The position numbers were made by a program, and so were the translations under genes. From Bin80 sp026708685 (GTDB taxonomy: Bacteria; Bacteroidota; Rhodothermia; Rhodothermales; Bin80), in NCBI GenBank assembly GCA_965200955.1, contig OZ241742.1:2790001-2854000 (forward strand): 64,000 nucleotides of DNA, written 5' to 3'. Numbering within the stretch: position 1 is the first letter of the stretch; the number at the start of each line of letters is the position of its first letter. The notes under the pieces are model-generated. The model was not told the origin of the DNA. It made no database searches and saw nothing but the letters and a program-made list of their open reading frames with translations. Shown piece by piece: positions 1-9,417 of this stretch.

Positions 1-650
1 TGACTTTTCTCATGATCTTAACAAATAATTACCGAATGTTTATAATCAATGTTCCATAAAAGAATTTAGGTCACGCTATAATCACCTCAGATACAAGACC
101 CTTTACAATATGAATTGCTTAGACCATTATTTCAAAAGATATCCTCAAGCATTTCGTTAAGTATACAATCCACAAACAGAACCAAGTATCCATACGAAAT
201 GTTCCTTGAATACAATCATCCTCATCTTAGCAGAATATCATTTCTGAATAATTCTGCCTTATATAATCTACGAATCCTATCTGTAAAACATGGAATTTGT
301 CACAAAATCTGCCAATAAAAATGCAACCCTTTAGTTTCTAAAATAGCGAATCCTAAAGTTGTCAAATTCATGGATTAATATGCGATTGAATGATTGAATT
401 TTCAGATTGCTCCAAATTGAGAATGAATTAGTTTTGGAATATAGAATGCGAATCCAGAAGGCATCTCAAGTTGGAGATCAACATTTATCAACCTAATTGC
501 TACACGCTGCAAATGAAAACAAAATCTATACGGTGCCAGCCCAAAATTTTCATTTATCCGACAGACACTGCATAATCATTACTACCCACAACACTTCGTT
601 ATTGTGTATGCTTAACGCCATATGCAGTCAATAGCTTGCCTTCTGTTTAC
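1..650. other. Gene-free stretch with a diverged repeat
   Basis: No convincing gene is seen on either strand. A small open frame at 115-318 has no recognisable motif and an implausible composition. The one structured feature is a roughly 100-base segment at about 62-160 that is repeated in diverged form near 8830-8935. Confidence 0.5.
62..160. repeat. Diverged ~100 bp repeat, copy 1
   Basis: The core AATTTAGGTCACG-TAAAATCACCTCA, then TTTACAAT-GAATT-CTTAGACCATT, is shared with 8830-8935 at roughly 80 percent by eye, with small indels. In the second copy this DNA is the 3' end and downstream flank of a small minus-strand gene. Here the gene is missing, so this is either a truncated duplicate of that gene tail or an unrelated mobile repeat. 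Confidence 0.5.
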
Positions 651-653
651 CAT

Positions 654-1079
654 CTATGCTGGATAGTCGCACTGAAAACCACCAGCGTAACCAACAGGAA
701 CTTTCGGAATTATTGAAGATTCCTTAGCAGAAAATATCTCAATGATGTTTCCATCAGGATCGTTACAAGCAAAATAGGTTCTCTTTGAGTTATTCCATGG
801 CGATGGTGGAGACAGGATATTGATGCCAACATCTCTTAATCTATAAAATAGCGTTTCAAGGTCTACAACCTCTAAGTAGACTAAGGTTCGGACACTTGAA
901 CCACCATACTGGGATGTAGAGTAATTAGCATCTGGGACTAGGGACAGTCCTTGCTCAAAGACAACAATTTCTTTCGTTTCTTTCGTGATTTGCAATCCGA
1001 GAAGATTCTTGTAAAACCATTTCGATTCACTCAATTTATGAGTAGGTAGCTTGATTCCTAAGTTCAGTGGAGTAATCAT
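654..1079 (-). CDS. VOC-family (glyoxalase/dioxygenase-fold) protein
   Basis: 141 residues, the normal size for a one-module vicinal-oxygen-chelate protein. The N-terminal strand-helix SESKWFYKNLLGLQI and the closing DPDGNIIEIF are the two hallmarks of the fold, the second including the conserved glutamate that is usually a metal ligand. The N-terminal metal histidine common in glyoxalases is not at its usual place (LNLGIKL), so the metal site may be incomplete and the substrate cannot be named. Family members include glyoxalase I, extradiol dioxygenases and fosfomycin/bleomycin resistance proteins. The gene stands alone, 195 bases downstream (on its own strand) of the 147-residue gene. The ATG at 1079 is the natural start because the first strand begins immediately. 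Confidence 0.85.
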   Translation of the reverse strand: MITPLNLGIKLPTHKLSESKWFYKNLLGLQITKETKEIVVFEQGLSLVPDANYSTSQYGGSSVRTLVYLEVVDLETLFYRLRDVGINILSPPSPWNNSKRTYFACNDPDGNIIEIFSAKESSIIPKVPVGYAGGFQCDYPA

Positions 1080-1274
1080 GGGAGCAGAGGTTTGAATAGT
1101 CTTGGTTGGTTGCTTATAGGTCTAATGAAAACCTGGCACGTAGCTTGTGCTCTTACCCCTAGCTAGCAAGCACATCACCATAAGCGGCTACTAGATCGCC
1201 CCCTGAGCACGATTGATCATGTTGTGCCAGAGTAATTAGTCATGGTTTAACCAATCAAAGATGGTTTTTGGTAC

Positions 1275-1718
1275 TCACTTCCCTGTTGTTGGACTCCTTG
1301 TAGGATGTATATCCTCATGAGTAGCCAACTCTGAAATTCTCAAAGCAATTGTTTTATCTGACTCGGAGTAGCCAAATATTCCAGCATGAGAAGGATCATT
1401 CTGTGAAGGTAAGTGTTCCACTCTGCATTCTTTAGAACTTAAAATCGATAATAATGATTTGATCTTGCTCACTTGGAGAACGACATATCTGCCGCTTTTA
1501 GCAGTACTGAAACCCTTTTTCTGAAAAACTTTCCGAACACAATCAAGGGATTTGTACAAGTCAGATTCGTTATAGAATCCAAGCCAGTTCACCGACAGAT
1601 ATTCTTCATTACTTCTTAGTTCAAATGCACACCCAAGTGGTAGCCCACTCGGATCCACACAAAGAGGTTTGCAATACCGTGAAACATGTTGGTTTTCATC
1701 TATCTCAGTTATTGGCAT
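1275..1718 (-). CDS. Conserved small protein of unknown function, partner of the upstream gene
   Basis: 147 residues, no signal peptide or membrane segment. The N-terminal half has a pattern I recall from a widespread uncharacterised family: H-V-x-R-Y-x-x-P near residue 11, then G-x-A-F-x-L-R, then LSVNWL at about residue 41. In that family the protein is usually encoded next to a larger protein with a Q-(A/L)-E-W-H motif, which is exactly what is found here: its start overlaps the end of the 274-residue gene by 14 bases, suggesting translational coupling. No catalytic motif is visible. The overlap and paired conservation would fit a toxin-antitoxin or effector-regulator pair, but that is inference. 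The C-terminal tail (SPTTGK) looks disordered. Confidence 0.75.
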   Translation of the reverse strand: MPITEIDENQHVSRYCKPLCVDPSGLPLGCAFELRSNEEYLSVNWLGFYNESDLYKSLDCVRKVFQKKGFSTAKSGRYVVLQVSKIKSLLSILSSKECRVEHLPSQNDPSHAGIFGYSESDKTIALRISELATHEDIHPTRSPTTGK

Positions 1719-2529
1719 GCTTCTTCAGATTGTCCAAAAAAGCACGAACCATTTGAGACGCAAGACTCATGTTGACGTTTCCTTGAATATCATGTAACTC
1801 CATGGGTCCATTCAAAGATGATGTACCAGCAATACATACAAGATCATCAGGGCGAAAGTTAATTAAAGCGGCGGCATATCCAAGATGCCATTCAGCCTGT
1901 AGTAGTCCCTCTGGATCAACTCCAATATCGGGATCGGGAAATAATGTGCTGTTTTTAACAAAAAAAATAGCCAAGTTTTGAAGTGATTTAAAGCTCATCT
2001 CTGGATCATCAGGATCATCACTGTCTTGAATGATTTGATAAAGGTATCCTAAGCGAGTGGCAATTTGATCAAAACCTGATAGACTCATAACGTTAATGAT
2101 CTCTTCATGAAAATTTGCATCAAGAATCTGAGGTAATGGGTCAAAATTAATACCTTGCTGATTGGCAGACGAAAATCGGGCAGTTCTCAGAGAATCCAAC
2201 AATTTCTTCAACCCTTGAAGAGTTGGATCGTCAACATTTGAATCATCAGCAATAAAAGAATTTTGAGTGACTGATTGTTCAAACAAATCTTTACTTTGGA
2301 ATATGGAGTAAAGTCCACGTAAGTAATGGCTGTTATGACTTTCACCCATCACACCGGCACCATTATTCGGATTATCAAGATATGATGAGCTTGACTGGAT
2401 AATATGTATAGAGTTAGATGTTTGATCAGACGCGACTTCACATATTCGGTCTAATTCTAACTCAGAAAAACCAGTGAGTTGAACAGGAGCATCAAAATAA
2501 TTAAATGGAGAGATCGTTGAACTTTTCAT
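1705..2529 (-). CDS. Conserved protein with PDPxIG...LLQAEWH domain, unknown function
   Basis: 274 residues. The C-terminal part, about residues 170-235, carries P-D-P-D-I-G, then L-L-Q-A-E-W-H, then a strand ending in I-A-G. The same block occurs in the 159-residue protein at 58632-59111, so the window has two paralogues. I recall this block (PTPxGGxQLEWH in other bacteria) from uncharacterised proteins encoded beside the HVxRYxxP family, which is the gene that overlaps here. The first 130 residues are polar and low in motifs. No signal peptide is seen. Function is unknown; a bicistronic pair with the 147-residue gene is the useful fact. Confidence 0.75.
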   Translation of the reverse strand: MKSSTISPFNYFDAPVQLTGFSELELDRICEVASDQTSNSIHIIQSSSSYLDNPNNGAGVMGESHNSHYLRGLYSIFQSKDLFEQSVTQNSFIADDSNVDDPTLQGLKKLLDSLRTARFSSANQQGINFDPLPQILDANFHEEIINVMSLSGFDQIATRLGYLYQIIQDSDDPDDPEMSFKSLQNLAIFFVKNSTLFPDPDIGVDPEGLLQAEWHLGYAAALINFRPDDLVCIAGTSSLNGPMELHDIQGNVNMSLASQMVRAFLDNLKKHANN

Positions 2530-2790
2530 CTCATGTGAATACTATCATTCGGGTGAAATAAGTCTGAATCATACGAAAATCACCAAATGTAATGAACAAA
2601 TATCAACATACCATTAGCTCATAGAATAGGCTTTGGGAATGTTCAGTATATGGATTTATACTTGGATATAAATTATTTGTTTTTCTGTTTCACAATTATC
2701 ACTGGAATAGATGAGCATTATACGGTAATCTAAAAACTCACAGCATGATATGGCAAATAATTGCCCCTGAAGGACGATTATGATCTTTAT

Positions 2791-4533
2791 TCATGGCGAA
2801 TTTCCGTTGTATTGATTTATGTTCGTAAAGTTATCTCTGCCTGAGATCAAACTCTGCCAATAAGCTGGAATGACAGGGCTTCTAAAATGCCTACTGGCTA
2901 TCAAACCCAGAATGGGAAAGCTGTGTTTGATCATGGACATTTGGACAAATGATGTTTGTCTCTGTAGGCTATCTTGCATTTGTTGACGTAGTGATTCTAT
3001 ATCCTCGGGTAAAGAAATTGATGTGTGCATGCGTCCAGTATTACGAGCTGTATTTGTGCCATACAATTCCGATTCTGTATTTCGGTCAGGATACCATAAT
3101 TGAAGATTCACCCCAGAGCACTTGGCCTTGACAGCTTCACGAAAATCTGAATACTCTTGTTGCTCACCAATGAGGGCGTACCATTCGGCAAGAGTCGGCA
3201 ATAGTGTTGATAGAGTCATTAAGTGTTTGTTGGTACCACTATGATCAAATACCATACTCATAAGATCTTCATAATCATCAGAATCAATGGGGAAGTGATC
3301 GCCTAATTGATAAGCTAATGTTATGCGATGAAATAATTCATTCATCCAATTTAATGCAATATCAGTCCTATCCATAAAATACAGAATTAGTAACCCCAAT
3401 ATTATGTCAATCGCGTGACTGTCATAACATGGAGAAAAAGATCTACGATTATTTTTTATTACTTGAATCAATGTATCAGCAACTTGACTAGCAGTATCGT
3501 AGTAGCCATTTTTCTCTGTGCTTCGATATAACAATGCATGATTGATTCCAATGGTACTTAAAAGACCAATTACTTCAAATACGCGTAGCGGATGGTCAAT
3601 TACTTCAGATAGAGATGAAGAGCTGACTAATCCATCTTTAATGAAACATATTGAGTGAATTTTTTTAACATAAATTGAGCCCGTGACAAGATATTGCTCA
3701 TAAATCTGAAAAAATATCTTCTGCGAGGACTTACAAACCAATAGTTCGTGTTGTCGTAAAAAATCCCATGTATTAAGCAGTGCACGCTCTGCACCAAGTA
3801 ATGCTAGACGGGAATTATTTTTATCCAACGCCTTTTTGAGTATAACACGAAGACAGAGATTCGTTAATCGTAATGTTTTCAATTTTTCGGATTTTTTATG
3901 AGATAAGTTGCTACTAAATAGTATTTGTTTTAACAGATTGTAGACATCATTTGGCTCAATCTCATTCTGTTCAAGTTGACTAAGTGCCTTTTGCATTAGT
4001 TTTTGAACTTTCTTGGGAAATAAATATTCGTCCAAGAAGTGTTCATTAATCATAAGTACTAGCTTGTCACCGGTCCAAAGATCATATTCTATATCTCCTT
4101 GAATATGATTCTCTTCAACATATCCTATCCAGTTGTTATTGACCTCCTGCCTTATTCTACCCCCACAACATAGAACAATTTTCTTAGTGAGATCTTTATG
4201 AGAATTTTCGATCTGATTTTTGATATAAACATCCTTAATCTCATTGAGTGAAGATCTAACTCCTTGAGGATTTCCATCCCAATTGCTACGAGTAATATTA
4301 CCAGACTTAATAGTGATCAAAAACAATTTTCGCTTTTTATCCTCAGGATCCTTGCCTACTGCGGCAATATCAACACCATACTGGCGAACTCCTTTCTGAG
4401 GTGTAGTCAGCGGCACTATCTGCATGTTGAGTAGGAGATCGGTAACGAGCTGATCCAACTCTCCAGATTCAGAAAGTCCATTAAGATAGTCACGTATTGG
4501 GTTTACTATGCCTTGTGTATTATTTTTCATCAA
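2791..4533 (-). CDS. Nuclease-like N-terminus with long helical region; candidate defence effector
   Basis: 580 residues. Residues about 50-80 read QYGVDIAAVG...KRKLFLITIKSG, which matches the core strands of the Mrr/PD-(D/E)XK nuclease fold, with the aspartate at D55 and the lysine at K76. The residue where Glu or Gln normally sits (position 74) is Thr, so catalysis by the usual route is uncertain. The remaining ~480 residues are helical with no motif I can name. The gene starts 9 bases after the stop of the 718-frame helical-repeat gene and is clearly co-transcribed with it. The pair sits beside other conflict genes. A two-gene defence module is a reasonable inference, but the pair matches no named system I know. 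Confidence 0.75.
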   Translation of the reverse strand: MMKNNTQGIVNPIRDYLNGLSESGELDQLVTDLLLNMQIVPLTTPQKGVRQYGVDIAAVGKDPEDKKRKLFLITIKSGNITRSNWDGNPQGVRSSLNEIKDVYIKNQIENSHKDLTKKIVLCCGGRIRQEVNNNWIGYVEENHIQGDIEYDLWTGDKLVLMINEHFLDEYLFPKKVQKLMQKALSQLEQNEIEPNDVYNLLKQILFSSNLSHKKSEKLKTLRLTNLCLRVILKKALDKNNSRLALLGAERALLNTWDFLRQHELLVCKSSQKIFFQIYEQYLVTGSIYVKKIHSICFIKDGLVSSSSLSEVIDHPLRVFEVIGLLSTIGINHALLYRSTEKNGYYDTASQVADTLIQVIKNNRRSFSPCYDSHAIDIILGLLILYFMDRTDIALNWMNELFHRITLAYQLGDHFPIDSDDYEDLMSMVFDHSGTNKHLMTLSTLLPTLAEWYALIGEQQEYSDFREAVKAKCSGVNLQLWYPDRNTESELYGTNTARNTGRMHTSISLPEDIESLRQQMQDSLQRQTSFVQMSMIKHSFPILGLIASRHFRSPVIPAYWQSLISGRDNFTNINQYNGNSP

Positions 4534-4542
4534 TTCTTTAGT

Positions 4543-6582
4543 TCAATGATCTAGTTTTTTATTGTTAGGTATTTTGGGAATTCCATTAACAGCCATTTTC
4601 CTCCATTGCATTCGTTTGATTCGGTATCCTAAAGGATCAATAATTAATTCCCTCGGAATTTCAATCTCTGTTGAGATTGGTACCAGTGGAACGGAAGACT
4701 GAACGTTATCTGATTCCACGGAATAGGAAGCTTGACCATATTTGACGGGTATCTTAGGGATTTGCTCCAATAATCCTGACTCATCATTTTTTTGACTGTT
4801 AAAGAAGCTATTAACATAACTGTTTAATTTTCTATCGAAATGGTTAATGTGCTGATTGGGAGTTATGAGTTCTTTGTGAATTGGTTTGTTACTAAATGAT
4901 TGATAGTATGATTCATAAGCGTCTAATGCATCTTTGATGACTTGTGATATATGATTGGGAGTATCAGATTTCTCAGATAATTTACAAATGTATGGACGTA
5001 TAGCCGTAGGCATATTGTACAAGACAACTTGCTCCAGTGCATTGACAATTAGCTCGCGAATCCGCTCGCTATATTTTTCGCTTGTTAATACAGACAGTAA
5101 GAGAGAAGTCAAAACTTGGTAATCATTGACATATCCGGTAAGCCCACATATGATTCTCTGAAGATCTGTATTATTGAGCTGATCCAAAACAGATGAATCT
5201 AATTGAATAGAATATTTATGATCTTGTTGATGTTGTTGAACAAAGCACTCTACTAAATCTGATGCAGCCATATGTAGATGCCTATCTCTAGACGCAAACC
5301 AATGTGTAACAGTTGTTTCGGCTAATGGCTGTTGCTTATCCCAAAGAGAATAGATCGTATCAGGGTATATTTGTGATAACTTATATGGATCCGTGGATAA
5401 AATATATTGTTTACTGATTACAACTTCTTCAAAATAATTCACAACCCGTTGAGGATTGGATTGAGTTATTCCGTAAGCAACTAAATCTAGTTCTCGAAGG
5501 ATGTCAAAACGATCGGGGGGGATTTCTGATAGTTTGCTTAGTACATTCCATAGGAAATCAACATCCCCCAATTCAGTAGTAATACGCTTATTTAGAGTTT
5601 GAACAACAGTGGACTGCACATCTGGATCTCTTGCGGAAGCAATTTCTAAAAATTTCTCATGGAGTTGTTTAAGATGGCTACCCTGAGGTAACGTCGCAAT
5701 GAGCTCCCCCAATGCTTGGGCAATGGTTGACAGTAGAGTCGTATTAGTAGTCTCAGATAGATCTTCAAGGCGGCGAGTCGTTTCAGAGAGTTTTTCTTCA
5801 TGCAATGGAAGTTCGTAATTAAACCAAGCGAGCGAAATTATTCCAACTCGTTGAAGGGATATAGAACTTTCCGATGCAAGATCGACAGCCTTACTAAAAG
5901 CTTGGTCTGCATCAAATTTCCAAAGAGATTTTAGAGAATTTGCAGCAAGGTCAATCGTTCTTTTCTGGGAATCTTTTAAAAATGCTTCTACCAATGCCTC
6001 AGCTTTTTGATGTGATTTTTCTGCCAATCGTTCTATAGCCACATGTAATCTACCCTGCGGATAGTAGTGATGGGTAGCATTTAAAACGGAATCTAATCTG
6101 GAAGCAAGAATATCTGGAGAATAGTCTAATTCTGGTAGAACATCGCAGAAATTGAAATATATAGAATTTAGTGCAGTGTTTGCTTTGTGAGCGTTAATTT
6201 CAAAGTGGGACGCTTCTTCCATCCGTTCCAATATATCCATACCGAAATGACGATTGAGTAATAAGAATAATTCAGCAGTAGTTGATTTTGATAATTGAAG
6301 TTTCTTGAAGAGACGATAGGATACCAGAAATTCTATAGCTGTCTGATCAAAATCTTCCCATGTAGCAGATATCCGCTTAGCACGAAATTGGACAATCAAA
6401 CTCCTCAATAGTTCGGGAGTTGAAAACGATATCTGACTATCCTCTATCGTAACGAACTTTAAGTTTACTAACGGTGTGAATTCATCAATCTGTCCGTCTG
6501 AGATGGTAGCTGGTTGAGATTCTGCGTGAGCGATGATTTCAGCAACCTCTAACAGCTTCTGTCTTTCTTCAATCTTTGTCAT
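4543..6582 (-). CDS. HEAT/ARM-like helical-repeat protein, partner of nuclease-like gene
   Basis: The open frame extends to 6699, but the ATG at 6582 (MTKIEERQKLLEVAEII) is preferred: the extra 39 residues are polar and irregular. The resulting protein is about 679 residues. After a possible winged-helix-like segment (about residues 1-75), the protein is a long run of amphipathic helices of HEAT/ARM style (for example DIAANSLKSLWKF- and LSETTNTTLLSTIAQALGEL-type units), ending in a polar tail. No ATPase or nuclease motif is visible, so a scaffold or sensor role is more likely than an enzyme role. It is the first gene of a two-gene operon with the nuclease-like 580-residue gene 9 bases downstream. 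Confidence 0.75.
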   Translation of the reverse strand: MTKIEERQKLLEVAEIIAHAESQPATISDGQIDEFTPLVNLKFVTIEDSQISFSTPELLRSLIVQFRAKRISATWEDFDQTAIEFLVSYRLFKKLQLSKSTTAELFLLLNRHFGMDILERMEEASHFEINAHKANTALNSIYFNFCDVLPELDYSPDILASRLDSVLNATHHYYPQGRLHVAIERLAEKSHQKAEALVEAFLKDSQKRTIDLAANSLKSLWKFDADQAFSKAVDLASESSISLQRVGIISLAWFNYELPLHEEKLSETTRRLEDLSETTNTTLLSTIAQALGELIATLPQGSHLKQLHEKFLEIASARDPDVQSTVVQTLNKRITTELGDVDFLWNVLSKLSEIPPDRFDILRELDLVAYGITQSNPQRVVNYFEEVVISKQYILSTDPYKLSQIYPDTIYSLWDKQQPLAETTVTHWFASRDRHLHMAASDLVECFVQQHQQDHKYSIQLDSSVLDQLNNTDLQRIICGLTGYVNDYQVLTSLLLSVLTSEKYSERIRELIVNALEQVVLYNMPTAIRPYICKLSEKSDTPNHISQVIKDALDAYESYYQSFSNKPIHKELITPNQHINHFDRKLNSYVNSFFNSQKNDESGLLEQIPKIPVKYGQASYSVESDNVQSSVPLVPISTEIEIPRELIIDPLGYRIKRMQWRKMAVNGIPKIPNNKKLDH

Positions 6583-7123
6583 TGAATACAAAATCACAAT
6601 TATGTATGCGTTAAAGCATTTGTTGGATTTGAACGAATCAACAATCACAATATTCTTGAACCGTTCATTTGATAGATTGTTGCTATGGTAGGGTGTCAAT
6701 CGTCTTCATTTGATTTATTGATTCACAATTCAACATATTGAGTAGTCAGTATTGCGGCATATGCCATTATAGAGTCCTGTGTAGAATGATGAGAAACCAT
6801 AAGTTCTATTTGGTTTAATCTATGTTTGGTTTATGCAGTGGATAGAGTACCGTACCAGATCAATTGGTTTTTGGACTCAAACGGTAATAGACAAATTGTT
6901 TTTCTGCAACAAGAATCTCAACATCCCAGTATTCTTTTCGTGTTACTTCGGTCCACTGATAAGAGTGATTCATCTGTCTTTCAAAATAGTGGTTCTAATC
7001 GTTCAATTTGTGCTGAAACCGCAATTTGAAATGAATAAGGTGGGATAGCTAATGCAACATTATTTTGCTTAGAGAATACAAGTTTTTCAGTTGTGTTAAC
7101 TCATTAACAATCAAACTGATATT
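6583..7123. other. Intergenic region, promoters presumed
   Basis: No supportable gene. It lies between divergently transcribed genes (the helical-repeat/nuclease operon leftward, the Sel1 gene rightward) and must hold promoters for both. Two overlapping small frames at 6826-7048 on the plus strand have no recognisable motifs. Confidence 0.4.
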
Positions 7124-7954
7124 ATGAAAATAGATATCAAATCATGGCGAAAGTCAGCGAAATCTGGTGATGCCACTGCTCAACTCAATCTTGGAATTGC
7201 TTATGGCAATGGAATAGGAGTTGCTCAAAATCAACTCAAAGCATTCAAATGGTTCAAGCTTGCAGCCAACCAAGGAGTTGCTCGTGCACAATTTAGCCTT
7301 GGTTGCATGTACCGCTAGGGCGAGGGAATCCCTCAAAGTAATGAAAAAGCGTTCCATTGGCATCAACTAGCAGCTAAACAAGGATATTGTTTAGCTCAAT
7401 TCAACTTAGCCCATATGTACAGGGAAGGTATCGGAGTCACACAGGACGATTATAAAGCAGTACAGTGGCTCATACTTGCAGCCGAGCAGGGAGATAGTGA
7501 AGCACAGACCAACCTTGATTTAATGCGTGAAGAGGGCCGGGGAATTCCTGATCAAGAAGAGGTCAAACGGATTAGATCTTTGGCCACACGGGGAGACCCA
7601 GAAGCACAATGCAATCTTGGCATCATGTATTTCTTTGGTTCAGGAGTTCCTCAAGATCATGAATTAGCCTTGAAGTGGTACTCTAAGGCAGCCGAGCAAG
7701 GATATCATCGTGCTCAAGGACGTCTTGCTGTAATGTACTGCCGCGGTCAAGGTACAACACAAAATTATCGTGAAGCAGTATACTGGTGGAAACTTGCAGC
7801 TAAACAGGGAAGTCCATCTGCACAGTGCAACCTTGGTTTGATGTATTACCATGGATGGGGAGTCCAACAAAGTCACCAAAAAGCATTTGATTTACTCTCG
7901 TTATCCGCCAAACAGGGATATGATAAAGCGAAATTCCATCTTGCTGGAATGTAA
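7124..7954 (+). pseudogene. Sel1-repeat protein with an internal amber codon
   Basis: The frame from ATG 7124 to the stop at 7954 encodes about seven Sel1-like (TPR-type) repeats of 36 residues, each with A-x-x-x-L-G-x-x-Y and G-x-G-V-x-Q patterns. It is open except for one TAG at 7316-7318, at the position between MYR and GEGIPQ where family members usually have a polar residue. The reading frame is the same on both sides, so this is a single nonsense change (for instance from CAG or AAG), not a frameshift. As it stands the gene makes a 64-residue fragment, and a possible restart lies at 7415. Sel1 proteins are scaffold-like. No signal peptide is present, in contrast to the Sel1 gene at 26279. 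Confidence 0.8.
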
Positions 7955-8260
7955 TAGCCGCTTTAGCACATGAACAAATTCTACATAATGTTGTTGACTC
8001 ACCAATATAGCCCGATAAATGATAAAGGTCAGATGATGACCTATAAAATTCCTGCTTGGAATTCCGAAATTAATTATCGTTATTGGATGTCATTTCCTTC
8101 CATTTCAGCAGTCTGAAATTATATCCTGTAGAATCATCAAAAACAATCGGCCCACTCTAAAAATGGAGAATCTTCATCGTAATAGGCACCCTAGATGATA
8201 ACATTGGGTACTGTCAATGATGATACAAATTTGTAACTGGAATCGGCGTGATGGATCAAT
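7955..8260. other. Intergenic, with half-copy of a dispersed hairpin repeat
   Basis: No gene. At about 8172-8187 the sequence TTCATCGTAATAGGCA matches one arm of the palindromic element at 41730-41814. Confidence 0.4.
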
Positions 8261-8533
8261 TTATTTTCTCCTGATTAACTTCAAACGCTTCAAATCTTTT
8301 TCATTCCATCCAGCGTTTTCAATAAGGGTCTCAAGAAGTTTAATGCCATAAGTCTTCTTGGGATGATAATGAATAGTAATTCTATTTTTGTCATTATTAC
8401 GGTTTGGATGATAAAAACGTTGTATTGCTCCTCTTTTGTTTTCACGCTCCCATCCATCTTTTAAAAGGGCGTTGATCAAGTTATCAGCAGTAAGATTTTT
8501 TAGCTGGTCGCGTGTGGGCTTTGAGAATCCCAT
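8261..8533 (-). CDS. hicA: HicA-family mRNA interferase toxin
   Basis: 90 residues, a double-stranded-RNA-binding-like fold toxin. The sequence D-G-W-E-R-E-x-K-R-G-A near residue 26, then RITIHYHPKKTYG and LLETLIENAGWNEKDLKRLKLI, is the pattern of the longer HicA subgroup in which the histidines of the I-H-Y-H strand are conserved. Ribosome-independent mRNA cleavage is known for the family. It overlaps the upstream HicB-like gene by 34 bases, the antitoxin-first order seen in many hicBA loci. The frame is intact. Confidence 0.85.
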   Translation of the reverse strand: MGFSKPTRDQLKNLTADNLINALLKDGWERENKRGAIQRFYHPNRNNDKNRITIHYHPKKTYGIKLLETLIENAGWNEKDLKRLKLIRRK

Positions 8534-8814
8534 TGAAGTTCATAGGATGGTTTGAAGTGAGGAGTTGTGAGATTAAGTGTACGTACATGTGCTTTACCAA
8601 TGGGTTCGGTTGTCACACCAAATCCAGTTGGCAAAGGATCCCCCCGTTCCAAGATGGATTCCATGTATAGAATAATCCCATCCTCTGCATTTTTTACGGC
8701 CTCTTCTTCGGTATCGCCAGGTACATGTATTCCCTTTAGTGCAGGAACATATGCATAATAACCTATGCTGTCTTTCTCAACAAAGATGAGAAAACTAATT
8801 TTTAACATGAACAT
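8500..8814 (-). CDS. hicB: HicB-family antitoxin
   Basis: 104 residues. The partial RNase-H-like HicB fold is recognisable: a first strand with Y-Y-A-Y-V-P-A-L-K-G-I-H-V-P-G-D-T, then EEAVKNAEDGI and a helix around YMESILERGDPLP. No separate DNA-binding domain is evident after it, so autoregulation could depend on the complex. It is the first gene of the pair and overlaps hicA by 34 bases, which couples antitoxin and toxin translation. A second ATG lies two codons in (8808). Confidence 0.85.
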   Translation of the reverse strand: MFMLKISFLIFVEKDSIGYYAYVPALKGIHVPGDTEEEAVKNAEDGIILYMESILERGDPLPTGFGVTTEPIGKAHVRTLNLTTPHFKPSYELQWDSQSPHATS

Positions 8815-8829
8815 AATTCGTGATAGTTT

Positions 8830-8935
8830 TGATAAAAAATTTAGGTCACGGTAAAATCACCTCATTACTTCAGGTACATGACCTTTACAATGAGAATTAC
8901 TTAGACCATTGGGCAAAAGGTATCTTCAAACATCC
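8830..8935. repeat. Diverged ~100 bp repeat, copy 2
   Basis: This matches 62-160 (see there). The right part overlaps the 3' end of the minus-strand hypothetical gene that ends at 8897. Confidence 0.5.
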
Positions 8936-9417
8936 ATTTATATCTTCATGGTTAATTGATGTTAGTAGTCCGGTTGCCACAGATTTTAGAAGAAATGCCG
9001 AAGAATAGCATAGTACATTCCGATCTGTCCTTGTCGCTATATCCTCAATAGCATGACGTGAATGTTCAGCCATATATTCCCCGCGTCCCTCAATGGACAA
9101 TTTTCTAAATTGTGTACTGAGCTCCAAATAACTTGGCATAAATTTAAGACTTTGATCTAAAACCTCAATGTGCAAGTACTTTCTTCCGTATCGTTGAATA
9201 CAAGACCTATTGGATTATCCCATGAATAAACAGGCTGAGGTTCTTCAGGAAATTCGGGGAAAACTGGTATTTCCACCAATCTTAAATATTCCTGATATTG
9301 CTTATGGGCCTCGGTAAGAATGTCCAAGGTCTCATTGTCGCTCAGTGAGCTTTGAGGATGATTTATCAATTTATGTATAATTTTTGGAAAATGTAAACGT
9401 ATTGTACAGTAGAACAA
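8897..9417 (-). pseudogene. Hypothetical gene, probably frameshifted
   Basis: Two overlapping minus-strand frames (9157-9417 and 8897-9175) look like halves of one gene. The second frame can be read open upstream of its TTG as IQRYGRKYLHIEVLDQSL, so a one-base shift near 9175-9215 would join it to the first half (ending VYSWDNPIGLVFND). Together they would give about 170 soluble residues. I recognise no family. If they are separate genes, the downstream one would need a TTG start. Confidence that something coding is or was here is moderate. Confidence 0.4.

Noticed and set aside
115..318. Possible small plus-strand gene
   Set aside because: No motif, no start context, and the segment is repeat-derived.
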